From NCBI GenBank assembly GCA_963774405.1, contig CAVZEV010000013.1, positions 62,001 through 126,000 of the forward strand: 64,000 nt of DNA. The letters run 5' to 3'. The notes under the pieces were generated by a model. It was not told the DNA's origin. It did not search any database and worked only from the letters and a program-made list of their open reading frames with translations. Shown one piece after another: positions 18,179 through 27,765 of this stretch. Every line of letters starts with the position of its first letter. Position 1 is the first letter of the stretch. Source of the DNA: VRUE01 sp963774405 (lineage in GTDB: Bacteria; Actinomycetota; Thermoleophilia; Solirubrobacterales; 70-9). The translations under genes and the position numbers were made by a program.

Positions 18179-18187
18179 GCTGCGATC

Positions 18188-18991
18188 GTGTCCTCGACCT
18201 CGATTCCAGCCGTGCTCTCGATTGCCGGGTCGGACTCTGGTGGCGGCGCCGGGATCCAGGCTGACCTGAAGGCGTTCGCGCGCTGCGGCGTGCACGGGAT
18301 GACCGCGATCACGGCGATCACGGCGCAGAACACGGTCGGGGTCGAGGCGATCGAAGCGGTCTCGGCGGAGATGATCGTCGCCCAGGTCGGCGCCGTCGCC
18401 GAAGACATCGGCGTCGCCGCGGTCAAGATCGGCATGCTGGGCACGGCCGAGACCGTCGAGGCGGTGGTCGAGGCGCTGCGCTTCGTCGGCGAGGCGCCGG
18501 TGGTGATCGATCCGGTGATGGTCGCCGAGAGCGGCGCGGTGCTGCTCGACGAGGAGGCGCGCTCGGCGCTGATCGAGCGCCTCTTGCCACTGGCAACGGT
18601 GGTCACGCCCAACATTCCCGAGGCGCGCGTGCTCAGCGGCGCCGGCGAGCAGGACTCCCAGGAGGACCTGGCCCGCGAGGTGCGGGCCCTGGGGCCCTAC
18701 TCGGTGGTCGTCACCGGCGGGCACAGCGAGCGCCTCGTCGACCTCTTCTTCGATGGCCGCGAATCGGCCGAGATTCCCGGCGAACGGCACCCCGACGGCG
18801 CCGCACACGGATCCGGTTGCACTCATTCCTCGGCCCTGGCCGCCTACCTGGCGCTCGGCGAGACCCCGTTGGAGGCGGCGCGCAGGGCGCGGGCGGTTGC
18901 CTCCGCCGCCGTGGCCGCCGGCCTGCGTGAGCTCGGCGAGGGCCCCGGCCCGGTCGACGTCTTCGACCTGAGCTCTGGACGGCCTCAGTAG
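18188..18991 (+). CDS. thiD: Hydroxymethylpyrimidine/phosphomethylpyrimidine kinase ThiD
   Basis: A 267-residue kinase that phosphorylates HMP and HMP-P for thiamine synthesis. Motifs: SIAGSDSGGGAGIQADLKAF at the N-terminus, VVIDPVMVAESGAVLLDEEA, VTPNIPEARVLSG, VVTGGHSERLVD and HGSGCTHSSALAAYLA (the anion-hole GSGC). GTG 18188 follows a TAGGCT -10 box by 6 nt, so the transcript is leaderless and no TPP riboswitch can lie in front of the gene. Confidence 0.94.
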   Translation: MSSTSIPAVLSIAGSDSGGGAGIQADLKAFARCGVHGMTAITAITAQNTVGVEAIEAVSAEMIVAQVGAVAEDIGVAAVKIGMLGTAETVEAVVEALRFVGEAPVVIDPVMVAESGAVLLDEEARSALIERLLPLATVVTPNIPEARVLSGAGEQDSQEDLAREVRALGPYSVVVTGGHSERLVDLFFDGRESAEIPGERHPDGAAHGSGCTHSSALAAYLALGETPLEAARRARAVASAAVAAGLRELGEGPGPVDVFDLSSGRPQ

Positions 18992-19000
18992 ATTGCGAGC

Positions 19001-20695
19001 ATGAGCTCAAACGGCGCCACCACGACCAAGCTTCCCCGTCCTCGCTCGAGTGCCCTCTTCGACGGTCCCGACCGGGCCCACTCGCGCGCCTACATGAAGG
19101 GCGTCGGCTACGACGACGACGCGCTCAGCAGGCCGACGATCGGCATCGCCAACACCTGGGCCGAGGCCAACTCGTGCAACTTCCACCTGCGCGGCCTGGC
19201 CGAGCACGTCAAGGAGGGCGTCCGCGCCGCGGGCGGCACGCCGCTGGAGTTCAACACGGTCGCGATCTCCGACGGGATCACGATGGGGACGCAGGGGATG
19301 AAGGCCTCGCTGGTCAGCCGCGAGGTGATCGCCGACTCGATCGAGCTGATGGCCCGCGGCTACCAGTTCGACGCGATCGTCGCCCTCTGCGCCTGCGACA
19401 AGACGATCCCCGGCTGCGCGATGGCGCTGGCCCGGCTCGACGTCCCCTCCGTCGTCCTCTACGGCGGCTCGATCGCGCCCGGCCACTGGCACGGCCGCGA
19501 CGTCACCATCCTCGACATCTTCGAGGCGATGGGCGCCCACAACGCCGGCGACATGAGCGACGAGGAACTGAACGAGCTCGAGGGCGTCGCCAGCCCTGGC
19601 GCCGGCGCTTGCGGCGGCCAGTTCACCGCCAACACGATGGCCTGCGCCTTCGAGGCGCTGGGGATCAGCGCCGGCGGCTCGGCGATGGTCCCGGCCGAAG
19701 ACGACGAGAAGGGCACGGTGGCGGAGCGGATCGGCGAGCTGGTCCTCAACGTCCTGGTCGAGGACATCCGGCCGAGCAGGGTGATCACCCGCGACTCGCT
19801 GGAGAACGCGGCGGCCTGCGTCTGCGCCTCGGGTGGCTCGACCAACGCCGTCCTGCACCTGATCGCCCTGGCCAAGGAGCTCGAGATCGAGCTGACGATG
19901 GCCGACTTCGAGCGGATCTCGCGCGCCACGCCGCTCTTCGCCGACCTCAAGCCGGGCGGCCGCTTCGTCGCCACCGACCTCTACGCGGCGGGCGGCGTGC
20001 CGGTGATCCTCAAGCGCCTGGCCGAAGCCGGCAGCCTGCACGAGGACGCGCTCACCGTCACCGGCAAGACGATCGGCGAGGTCGCGGGGGAGGCGAGCGA
20101 GGCGCCCGGGCAGGAAGTGGTTCGCCCGCTCGCCGACCCGAAGAGCCCGGAGGGCGGCCTGGCGATCCTCGGCGGCAACCTCGCCCCCGAGGGCTCGGTG
20201 GTCAAGCTGGCCGGCACCGAGCGCACCCAGCAGATCGGCCCGGCCCGCGTCTTCGACTCCGAAGAGGACTGCTACCGCGCGGTCAAGGACCAGCAGATCA
20301 ACCCCGGCGACATCGTCGTGATCCGCAACGAGGGCCCGGTCGGCGGGCCCGGCATGCGCGAGATGCTCCAGGTCACCGCCGCGATCGTCGGCGAGGGCCT
20401 GGGGGAGAGCGTGGCGATGGTCACCGACGGCCGCTTCTCCGGCGCCACCCGCGGCCTGATGATCGGCCACGTCGCCCCCGAGGCCGCCAGGGGCGGCCCG
20501 ATCGCGGCGATCCGCGAGGGCGATGAGATCACCGTCGACATCGACAACCGCCGCATCGACGTGGATCTCAGCGACGAGGAGATCGCCAAGCGAATCGCGG
20601 ATTACAAGTCGCCGCCATCGCCCTTCGGCAAGGGCGTTATGGCGAAGTATGCCGCCACCGTCTCATCGGCGTCCCAGGGCGCGGTTACTTCGTAG
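19001..20695 (+). CDS. ilvD: Dihydroxy-acid dehydratase IlvD
   Basis: A 564-residue Fe-S dehydratase converting dihydroxy acids to 2-keto acids in branched-chain amino acid synthesis. Cluster ligand motifs are visible: ALCACDKTIPGCAMALARL and ASPGAGACGGQFTANTMACA, plus the C-terminal signature VTDGRFSGATRGLMIGHV. ATG 19001 lies exactly 6 nt after a TAGATT -10 box (18989-18994), again leaderless. The 3' end overlaps the convergent hydrolase gene by 11 nt. Confidence 0.97.
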   Translation: MSSNGATTTKLPRPRSSALFDGPDRAHSRAYMKGVGYDDDALSRPTIGIANTWAEANSCNFHLRGLAEHVKEGVRAAGGTPLEFNTVAISDGITMGTQGMKASLVSREVIADSIELMARGYQFDAIVALCACDKTIPGCAMALARLDVPSVVLYGGSIAPGHWHGRDVTILDIFEAMGAHNAGDMSDEELNELEGVASPGAGACGGQFTANTMACAFEALGISAGGSAMVPAEDDEKGTVAERIGELVLNVLVEDIRPSRVITRDSLENAAACVCASGGSTNAVLHLIALAKELEIELTMADFERISRATPLFADLKPGGRFVATDLYAAGGVPVILKRLAEAGSLHEDALTVTGKTIGEVAGEASEAPGQEVVRPLADPKSPEGGLAILGGNLAPEGSVVKLAGTERTQQIGPARVFDSEEDCYRAVKDQQINPGDIVVIRNEGPVGGPGMREMLQVTAAIVGEGLGESVAMVTDGRFSGATRGLMIGHVAPEAARGGPIAAIREGDEITVDIDNRRIDVDLSDEEIAKRIADYKSPPSPFGKGVMAKYAATVSSASQGAVTS

Positions 20696-21564
20696 CGAGG
20701 AACTCGTCCAGGACCCGGTTGAAGCGCAGCGGGCGCTCGAGCTGGGGGACATGACCGGTGTGCTCAAAGATCTCGAGCCTGGAATTGGGGATGCGGCGGT
20801 GGTAGCTGAGAGCGGCTGCCGAGGGGATCACCCAGTCGTCGGTGCCCCAGACGATCATCGTCGGGATCTCGATCTCTTCGAGGCGGTCGCGGGCGTCGTA
20901 TTCGATCACCGCGTCGAGGGCGTCGGCGAAACCGGGACAGGGCACTCCCGAGGCCGAGCTGCTCCCAGAGCAGCTCCCTGGAGAGGCGATCCGGGTAGCG
21001 GATCGCGAAGCGGAACATCAGGTAGCGGGCGCGGCGGTGGGTGACGAAGAAGCGGGCGGCGGCGCCGAAGGGGCGGCCGAAGGTGTTCCAGGCGTGCGAG
21101 GTGGCGACGCCGCGCTCGTGCGGCAGCCAGGTGTTGATGAAGCCCGCCGCCGAGACCAGGACCAGGCGGTTGAAGCGGCCCGGCTCGGCCAGCACCGCCT
21201 CGGCGGCGACCAATCCGCCCATCGAGTTGCCGACCAGGGTGGCGTCGCGGCCGATCTCCAGCTTCTCGCAGAAGTCACGCAGCAGGCGCCCGTAGGCGTG
21301 CATGTCGATCGTCCAGGAGGGCATCGGGCTGGCGCCGAAGCCGGGCAGGTCGAGGGCGATCGCCCGGTGGGAGCGCCCGAAGTGGGGCATGTTTTCGAGC
21401 CAGGCCTGCCAGGAGCTGGTCAGGCCGTGGACGAAGACGACCGGCTCGCCCTCGCCGATCTCGGCGTAGTTGACGGTCGCGCCCGGCAGCTCCAGCCGCT
21501 GCACGTGCGGCCGCCAATCGATCTTCAGCCAGTCGGGGTCCGGGTTGCCGTAGTCGTCACGCAT
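20685..21564 (-). CDS. Alpha/beta hydrolase (frameshifted in this sequence)
   Basis: An alpha/beta-hydrolase fold protein of about 292 aa when corrected. The N-terminal part has VVFVHGLTSSWQAWLENMP (oxyanion HG), ALDLPGFGASP and the nucleophile elbow VGNSMGGLVAAEAV. The C-terminal part, in another frame, has IPTMIVWGTDDWVIP (acid) and FEHTGHVPQLERP (catalytic His). The frame changes near 20945-20960 after LLWEQL, a single-base event. It follows the cyclo-ligase gene with an 8-nt overlap, so the two form an operon. The substrate is unknown. Confidence 0.82.
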
Positions 21565-22270
21565 AGCCCATACGTTCGAGTATGGGTATCTCGCGGATCT
21601 GCGGCGGTTGCAGGTGGTCCCAGAGGATTCCGCGCGGGCGCTCGTACTGGCGCTCGACCTCGATCACGGCGCGCGGCGTGGCGATCACGTCGACCGGCAG
21701 GTCGTGGGCGGTCATCATCAGGTGGCGGCGCAGGGCCTGGGTCGGGTGCACCGTGGTTGCGACCGTGGTGTGGCTGTCGATCTTGCCGGCGTCGATCAGC
21801 ACTCCGTACTCGAGGTCGGAGTAGCCGCCGCCCTTGCCGACCCGGGCGCCGCTGAGGTTGACCGCGACCGAGCCGCAGAGGACGAAGTCGATCTCGGGCA
21901 GCTCGTCGAGGGCGACGACGCGGCCGTGTTTGAGCGCCCCCTTGATCGTCGCCGCCTCTTTCACCGCGCGTTTCGAGAGCTTTTTCGGGTCGAGGACGCG
22001 GAAGGGGTGGGGGTCGCGCAGGCGCGGCACGGCCATGATCACGACCTTGCCCTCTTCGAGCGCGATGCGCCGGGCGTAGGTCTGCGGCGAGTCGGGGTTG
22101 GCCTTGATCACCCGGGCGCGCCGCCAGAGGCGCTGGCCGGAGAGCTTTTCGGCCGCCAGTTTCGCCCCGGCGAAGTTGGGGATGCGACCGTCGGCCCCGG
22201 GGAAGCGCGAGACGCCGGCGCGGTCCATCGCTTTCCAGACCTCCTTGCGGATTTCGTCCTTCGAGCGCAT
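21557..22270 (-). CDS. 5-formyltetrahydrofolate cyclo-ligase family protein
   Basis: A 237-residue protein of the 5-FCL-like superfamily. It starts MRSKDEIRKEVWKAMDRAGV and contains the ligase signature GARVGKGGGYSDLEYGVL (GxGxGYYD-like) and TTVATTVHPTQ. ATG at 22270 is chosen because a TATCTT -10 box lies 7 nt upstream (22278-22283); the open frame extends 10 codons further to 22300. The true cyclo-ligase makes 5,10-methenyl-THF; this subgroup is longer and divergent, so the exact substrate is uncertain. Confidence 0.78.
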   Translation of the reverse strand: MRSKDEIRKEVWKAMDRAGVSRFPGADGRIPNFAGAKLAAEKLSGQRLWRRARVIKANPDSPQTYARRIALEEGKVVIMAVPRLRDPHPFRVLDPKKLSKRAVKEAATIKGALKHGRVVALDELPEIDFVLCGSVAVNLSGARVGKGGGYSDLEYGVLIDAGKIDSHTTVATTVHPTQALRRHLMMTAHDLPVDVIATPRAVIEVERQYERPRGILWDHLQPPQIREIPILERMGYA

Positions 22271-22415
22271 TGCGGGAAAGATATCCGCAGCGCCCGTCAC
22301 CCTGCCGGACGTGGGTTTGCAGGTGATCTGAGTATTTGGGCCGAATGATCCGTCTGCCTAAACTTTTGCGCAGGTCAGGTTCAGACGGAGATATGCCGAT
22401 CGTTGGGGAAAGGTA

Positions 22416-23453
22416 ATGGGGCGTAAGACTCAAATCGCGATTGTCGCCTTGGTGGCGCTGCTGCTGCTGGGCGTGGCGGTCGGCTACGCCTATGACAGCT
22501 CGGAGAAGGACAAGATCGCCGATGGGGTCAGCGTCGGCGGCGTCGACGTCGGCGGCATGGACGAAGCCGAAGCTAAGCAGGCGGTCAGTCGCCGGTTGCT
22601 CGGACCGCTGAAACACTCGCTCCGGGTCGGTTATGACGGTCAGAGCTGGACCCTGCCGGGCAAGAGCCTCGATGTCCACGCTGACATCGACGCAGCGGTC
22701 GAAGAAGCGCTCGCCGAAAGCCGCGAAGGCGGCTTCCCCGGGCGCCTGGTCCGCTACGTCACCGGCGGCAGCGTCGACAAGCAGATCGGCGCCGACGTCA
22801 GCTACTCGAAGCCGGCGATCAACCGCTTCGTCCGCAAGGTCGCCGACGAAGTCGACCGCGAAGCCCGGGACGCCACGGTCGAACCCGGCCCGGCCTCGCT
22901 CGAAGTGGTGGCGGCGAAGAACGGCCGCAAGCTGCGCGACAACCTGCTCACCCGCCGGCTCGAGGCGGCGGTGCTGAACGCCGACGCCGACCACACGATC
23001 GCCGCCCACACGCACGCGACGAAACCGGAAGTGACGACCAAGGAAGTCGCCGCCGCCTACCCGTCCTATCTCACGCTCGACCGCTCGACCTTCACCCTGC
23101 GACTCTGGAAGCACCTGAAGCTGGCGAAAACGTACACAGTGGCGGTCGGCCAGGAAGGGCTCGAAACTCCGGCCGGGCTCTACCACATCGAGGAAAAGCA
23201 GGTGAATCCCTCCTGGCACGTCCCCGACTCCGCCTGGGCCGGCGACCTGGCCGGCCAGGTGATCCCGCCGGGCCCGGCCGACCCGATCAAGGCGCGCTGG
23301 ATGGCGATCTTCGAAGGGGCCGGGATCCACGGCACCGACGAGCTCGAATCGCTCGGCTCGGCCGCCTCGCACGGCTGCGTGCGGATGTCGATCCCCGACG
23401 TGATCGAACTGTATCCCCAGGTCGAAGTCGGAACTCCCATTTACATCGGCTAA
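22416..23453 (+). CDS. L,D-transpeptidase with N-terminal membrane anchor
   Basis: A 345-residue envelope enzyme that makes 3-3 peptidoglycan cross-links or attaches proteins to the wall. One hydrophobic segment (residues 6-24, IAIVALVALLLLGVAVGYA) anchors it, followed by a VanW/YoaR-type peptidoglycan-binding-like domain (about 40-190). The C-terminal YkuD domain has the catalytic motif IHGTDELESLGSAASHGCVR (HxxxxxxxSHGC). A GGGGAAAGG ribosome binding site precedes the ATG. Confidence 0.88.
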   Translation: MGRKTQIAIVALVALLLLGVAVGYAYDSSEKDKIADGVSVGGVDVGGMDEAEAKQAVSRRLLGPLKHSLRVGYDGQSWTLPGKSLDVHADIDAAVEEALAESREGGFPGRLVRYVTGGSVDKQIGADVSYSKPAINRFVRKVADEVDREARDATVEPGPASLEVVAAKNGRKLRDNLLTRRLEAAVLNADADHTIAAHTHATKPEVTTKEVAAAYPSYLTLDRSTFTLRLWKHLKLAKTYTVAVGQEGLETPAGLYHIEEKQVNPSWHVPDSAWAGDLAGQVIPPGPADPIKARWMAIFEGAGIHGTDELESLGSAASHGCVRMSIPDVIELYPQVEVGTPIYIG

Positions 23454-23487
23454 GAGGCTCGCGCCGACTGGCGGCGAAACTCTCTCC

Positions 23488-24369
23488 ATGAACTGGGGGG
23501 ACGCGCTGAGCTTGTATGACCGAGACCTGCGGGGACGCGGTGCCGCTGAGCGAACTCGCAAGGCCTACGGCGTTGACCTCGGACAGTTCGTCGAGTGGGC
23601 GGGCGACCGCGCACCGGGCGACATCCGCCATCGCGACGTGCGGCGCTTCGCCGCGGGGCTCTCATCCGACGGGGCCGCGCCGGCCACCGTCGCGCGCAAG
23701 CTGGCGGCCGTGCGCGGCCTCTTCGACTTCCTCGTTCGCACCGAGCGGGTCGGGCAGAACCCGGCCGACCTCGTCTCCAGTCCGAAGCGGGAGGAGAAGC
23801 TGCCGCGGGTTCTCACGGTCGAGCAGGTGCGCGACCTGTTGGAGCGGATTCCCGCGCGCACGCCGCTGGAGCTGCGCGACCGGGCGATGCTCGAGCTGGC
23901 CTACTCCTGCGGGCTGCGCTGCGAGGAGATCGTCAGCCTCGACCTCGGTGCGCTCGACTTCGAGACCGAGCAGTTGCGCGTGCTGGGCAAGGGCTCCAAG
24001 GAACGCCTGCTGCCGGTTGGCGAGCCCGCCCAGCAGGCCCTGCGCCGCTACAGCGAGCGCGGCCGCCACGCGCTCAGCGCCGACCCGCGCGAGCAGGCGC
24101 TCTTCCTCTCCAAGAGCGGCAGGCGGCTCTCCAACTCCGACGTCACCCGCCGGCTCGGGCTCTGGGTGCGCGAAGCCGCCCTCGCCGCCGGGGTCTCGCC
24201 GCACTCGCTGCGCCACAGCTTCGCCACCCACCTGCTCGAGGGCGGCGCCGATTTGCGCACGATCCAGGAGCTGCTCGGCCACGCCTCGATATCGACCACA
24301 CAGGTCTACACTCGGGTCGATGCGGCTCGCCTCCGCGACGCGTACGCGGCCACCCATCCACGCGCATGA
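23488..24369 (+). CDS. xerD: Tyrosine recombinase XerC/XerD
   Basis: A 293-residue chromosome-dimer-resolution recombinase with an N-terminal SAM-like domain (YDRDLRGRGAAERTRKAYGVD). The catalytic residues all appear: R in SCGLRCEEIVSL, K in GKGSKERLLPV, HxxR in SPHSLRHSFATHLLEGG, H in LLGHASISTT and the nucleophile Y in TQVYTRVDAARL. Size and lack of an arm-binding domain mark it as Xer rather than a phage integrase. It lies just upstream of the sigma factor gene. Confidence 0.9.
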   Translation: MNWGDALSLYDRDLRGRGAAERTRKAYGVDLGQFVEWAGDRAPGDIRHRDVRRFAAGLSSDGAAPATVARKLAAVRGLFDFLVRTERVGQNPADLVSSPKREEKLPRVLTVEQVRDLLERIPARTPLELRDRAMLELAYSCGLRCEEIVSLDLGALDFETEQLRVLGKGSKERLLPVGEPAQQALRRYSERGRHALSADPREQALFLSKSGRRLSNSDVTRRLGLWVREAALAAGVSPHSLRHSFATHLLEGGADLRTIQELLGHASISTTQVYTRVDAARLRDAYAATHPRA

Positions 24370-24411
24370 GCGGCAAAATTTGTCAGCGACCTTAGGATGC
24401 AGGGGAATTAG

Positions 24412-25188
24412 ATGGAAACCGGCGTAAAAGAGGTGGAGCTGCGCGATCTTTGGCGCCGCTACAAGGAGGAAGGCGACGCGACCGCGCGCGAGCGCCTGGT
24501 CGTCGCCTACTCGCCGATGGTCAAGTTCGTCGCCGGCCGGCTCGGCGCCGGGCTGCCCTCGCACGTCGACGACGCCGACCTGATCTCCTACGGCCTGATG
24601 GGCCTGATCGGCGCGATCGAGCGCTTCGAGCCCGAGCGCGGGATCAAGTTCGAGACCTTCGCGATGACCCGGATCCGCGGCGCGATCATCGACGAGCTGC
24701 GCTCGCTCGACTGGGTGCCGCGCTCGGTCCGCTCCCGCGCCCGCGAAATCGAGGCGGCCCAGGCCAAGCTCGAGCACGAGCTGCAGCGGGCGCCGAGCGA
24801 GGCCGAGCTCGCCTCCCGGCTCGACATCAGCGAGGAGGAACTGCAGACCTCGCTGCTGGAGATCGCCAACTCCTCGGTCTACGCGCTGGACGAGCTCTGG
24901 ACCGTCTCGGACTCCTCCGGCGACTCGGTCTCGCTGCTCGACACGATCTCCGACCCGCGCGCCGAGGACCCCCAGGAGTCGCTGGCCAGCAGCGAGATCA
25001 AGGACCGCCTCACCGAGGCGATCTCCTCGCTGCCCGAGCGCGAGCAGCTGGTCGTCGCGCTCTACTACTACGAGAACCTCACCCTGCGCGAGATCGGCGA
25101 GGTGCTTGGGGTGACCGAGTCGCGCGTCTCCCAGCTCCACACCAAGGCAGTGATGCGACTCAAGTCCGGCCTGCAGACGGCCGCCTGA
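24412..25188 (+). CDS. RNA polymerase sigma factor, FliA/WhiG family
   Basis: A 258-residue sigma-70 group 3 factor with region 2 (YSPMVKFVAGRLG, DLISYGLMGLIGAIERFEPE, FETFAMTRIRGAIIDELRSL), region 3 (LEHELQRAPSEAELASRL) and region 4 (LPEREQLVVALYYYENLTL, LGVTESRVSQLHTKAVMRL). The order of motifs and WVPRSVRSRAREIE match FliA/WhiG. The target regulon cannot be read from this window; no flagellar genes are present here. Confidence 0.88.
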   Translation: METGVKEVELRDLWRRYKEEGDATARERLVVAYSPMVKFVAGRLGAGLPSHVDDADLISYGLMGLIGAIERFEPERGIKFETFAMTRIRGAIIDELRSLDWVPRSVRSRAREIEAAQAKLEHELQRAPSEAELASRLDISEEELQTSLLEIANSSVYALDELWTVSDSSGDSVSLLDTISDPRAEDPQESLASSEIKDRLTEAISSLPEREQLVVALYYYENLTLREIGEVLGVTESRVSQLHTKAVMRLKSGLQTAA

Positions 25189-25243
25189 GCGACCCGTACT
25201 TATCCCGGTTGAGTTCTGGGTCGCGAGGGGTACCGTCAGTCGT

Positions 25244-27307
25244 GTGCCGCATAAGGCCGCAGACCGGATTCGCAACGTCGCCCTGGTAGGGCACCGGGGC
25301 TGCGGCAAGACGAGCCTGCACGAGGCGATGCTGTTCGAGGCCGGCGCGGTCAAGCGGCTGGGCACGGTGGCCGACGGCACGACGGTCTCCGACCATGAGC
25401 CCGACGAGCAGGAGCGCTCGCTCTCGATCAACGCCTCGCTGGCCTGCTTCGAGCACGCCGAGCGCGAGATCAACCTGATCGACACGCCGGGGGAGCCGAG
25501 CTTCGTCGCCGACGCGATTGCCGCCCTGCGGGTCGCCGACGCGGCCGTGGTCGTGGTCAACGGCGTCGCCGGGGTCGAGGTGCACACCGAGCGCCTCTGG
25601 CGGCGCGCCGACGCCGAGGGCCTGGCCCGGCTCGTCTTCGTCAACATGCTCGACCGCGAGCGGGCCGACTTCTACCGCACGCTCGACTCGCTCAAGGCCG
25701 CCTTCGGCGCCCACGTCGTCGCCACCGAGATCCCGATCGGCGCCGAGCACGAGCTGCGCGGCGTGGTCGACCTTATCGACCAGAAGGCGTTCCTCTACGA
25801 GGGCGTCGGGCCGGGGGCGGCGCGCGAGGTCGAGATTCCCGAGGAGCTGCGCGAGCGGGCCGGCGAGTACCGCGAGCGGCTGATGGACGAGGTGGCGGAG
25901 AACTCCGACGAGCTGATGGAGCGCTACCTCGACGGCGAGGAGATCGACCACGACGAGATCGTCCGCGTGCTCAAGCAGGGGGTCACCGCGGGGCAGATCT
26001 TCCCGGTCACCTGCGGCGTCGCCACCGCCAACCTCGGCACCGGCCGCCTGCTCGAGGCGCTGGTCGATGACCTGCCCTCGCCGGCGATGCGCGGTGCCGT
26101 GCCCGCAAGTGGGCCGGGCGGCGAGGCGATCGAGATCGAGCCCGACGAGGACGGCCCGCTGGTCGCCTACGTCTTCAAGACCCTGGCCGACCCCTACACC
26201 GGCCGGGTCAACCTCTTCCGCGTTTACCGCGGCATGCTCGCCTCCGACTCGCAGGCGTTCAACGTCACGCGCGGCCAGAAGGAGCGGGTCGGCCAGCTGG
26301 GACAGCCGCTGGGCAAGGAGCTGCGGCCGTGCCCGGAGCTCGGCGCCGGGGACATCGGCGCCGTCGCCAAGCTGAAGCAGACCCGCGCCGGCGACGTGCT
26401 CTGCGCCGGGCCGGAGGTGATCGGCTTCGAGCCGCTCGATCTGCCCAACCCGGTGATGGCCTTCGCCTACGAGCCGAAGTCCAAGGGCGACGAGGAGAAG
26501 GCCGCTGCGGCGGTGCGGCGCCTGACCGAGGAAGACCCGACCCTCGACGTGCACCGCGACGCGCAGACCGGCGAGCAGATCATCGCCGGCCTCACCCAGG
26601 CTCACGTCGAGGTGATCGTGGCGCGGATGAAGCGCCGCTTCGGGGTCGAGATCGAGCTGCACCCGCCGCGCGTGCCCTACCAGGAGTCGATCCGCCGGTC
26701 GGCCGGCGCCCACGCCCGCTACAAGAAGCAGTCCGGCGGTCGCGGTCAGTTCGCCGATTGCGCGATCGAGATCGAGCCGAGCGAGAACGGCGGCCTGGAG
26801 TTCGTCAACCAGATCAAGGGCGCGGCGATTCCCGGCGGCTTCATCCCCGCGGTCGAGAAGGGGATCGAGGAGGCGATGGCGCACGGCACCGTCGCCGGCT
26901 ACCCGGTCAAGGGCGTGCGGGTGCGCTTGGTCGACGGCAAGCACCACGACGTCGACTCCTCGGAGATGGCCTTCAAGATCGCCGGCGCGATGGCCTTCCG
27001 AGAGGCGATGGAAGCGGCCGACCCGGTGCTGCTGGAGCCGATCGTGCGGCTCGTCGTCAGCTGTCCCGAGGACGTCGTCGGCGACGTGATCGGCGACCTC
27101 AACTCGCGCCGTGGCCATCCGCTGGGGATGGAGCCGCGGGGCTCGGTCACCGAGGTGCGGGCCGAGGTGCCGATGGCCGAGGTGCTCGACTACGCGCCCG
27201 ACCTGCGCTCGATCAGCGGCGGCCGGGCCGAGTTCGAGGTCGACTTCGACCATTATCAGGAGGTACCGGCGCACCTGGCCGAAAGAGTCGTCTCAGCGAC
27301 CGGTTGA
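25244..27307 (+). CDS. Elongation factor G-like protein (EF-G2 type)
   Basis: A 687-residue translational GTPase paralogue. G1 reads GHRGCGKTSLHEAM instead of GHVDAGKT, G3 reads DTPGEPSFVADA with Glu after DTPG instead of His, and G4 reads NMLDRERAD instead of NKMD. EF-G domains II-V follow, including SGGRGQFADCAIEIEP and the C-terminal HYQEVPAHLAERV. This pattern is that of the actinobacterial EF-G-like family, which is not the main translocase. GTG 25244 follows TACCGT by 7 nt. Confidence 0.88.
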   Translation: MPHKAADRIRNVALVGHRGCGKTSLHEAMLFEAGAVKRLGTVADGTTVSDHEPDEQERSLSINASLACFEHAEREINLIDTPGEPSFVADAIAALRVADAAVVVVNGVAGVEVHTERLWRRADAEGLARLVFVNMLDRERADFYRTLDSLKAAFGAHVVATEIPIGAEHELRGVVDLIDQKAFLYEGVGPGAAREVEIPEELRERAGEYRERLMDEVAENSDELMERYLDGEEIDHDEIVRVLKQGVTAGQIFPVTCGVATANLGTGRLLEALVDDLPSPAMRGAVPASGPGGEAIEIEPDEDGPLVAYVFKTLADPYTGRVNLFRVYRGMLASDSQAFNVTRGQKERVGQLGQPLGKELRPCPELGAGDIGAVAKLKQTRAGDVLCAGPEVIGFEPLDLPNPVMAFAYEPKSKGDEEKAAAAVRRLTEEDPTLDVHRDAQTGEQIIAGLTQAHVEVIVARMKRRFGVEIELHPPRVPYQESIRRSAGAHARYKKQSGGRGQFADCAIEIEPSENGGLEFVNQIKGAAIPGGFIPAVEKGIEEAMAHGTVAGYPVKGVRVRLVDGKHHDVDSSEMAFKIAGAMAFREAMEAADPVLLEPIVRLVVSCPEDVVGDVIGDLNSRRGHPLGMEPRGSVTEVRAEVPMAEVLDYAPDLRSISGGRAEFEVDFDHYQEVPAHLAERVVSATG

Positions 27308-27345
27308 TTCGGGCCGCGGGGGCCGCGGTGAACTAGTTTTCGTGC

Positions 27346-27765
27346 GTGAGCATCTACCAGCGCGATCCAGCCGCCCCGGGGGCCAACATCAGGCGGCGGC
27401 AGGTGGAAGCGCCGGGTGGCCGGCTGGAGCAGGCGGTCGTCCTTTTCAACGCTAGTCAGGCGGGGCGCACCGTTGCGGGACTGAGCCGCAGTCTGGGCCG
27501 GCCGACGGTCTCCGTGGGCGCCGCGGCGGGGTCCGCGGGCCTGGTCCGGATCACGGTCGCTTGGGAGCTCTGCTGGTACCAGTGGGGGGTCGACCTCGGC
27601 GACGAGCGACGCGGGGTCTTCGAGATCGCCAAGGGCGAGGAGATCGAACAGCTCGACCGCTCCGCCCGCCACTGGAATGCCAAGGTGGGGAAGGGTGGGC
27701 AGCTGCTCTTTGGTGGGGCCGGCGGAAAGCCGGTGCGCCGGGCCTTCTGGCTGAGGCGCGGGTGA
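27346..27765 (+). CDS. Conserved hypothetical protein
   Basis: A 139-residue protein I do not recognise. It contains SLGRPTVSVGAAAGSAGLVR and VAWELCWYQWGVDLGDE, an aromatic-rich segment, and is basic at the C-terminus. No signal peptide or membrane segment is seen. GTG 27346 follows a TAGTTT box by 6 nt, so it heads a leaderless transcript; its stop overlaps the RNase HI-like gene by 4 nt, suggesting a co-transcribed pair. Confidence 0.7.
   Translation: MSIYQRDPAAPGANIRRRQVEAPGGRLEQAVVLFNASQAGRTVAGLSRSLGRPTVSVGAAAGSAGLVRITVAWELCWYQWGVDLGDERRGVFEIAKGEEIEQLDRSARHWNAKVGKGGQLLFGGAGGKPVRRAFWLRRG

Noticed and set aside
18179..18187. TPP riboswitch before thiD
   Set aside because: Only 9 bp separate dprA and thiD, and the -10 box places the transcript start at the GTG, so there is no leader.
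23488..24369. The Xer recombinase as the integrase of the islands
   Set aside because: It lies 5 kb outside the array, lacks an arm-binding domain and is of housekeeping XerC/XerD type. It could act in trans but nothing in the sequence shows it.
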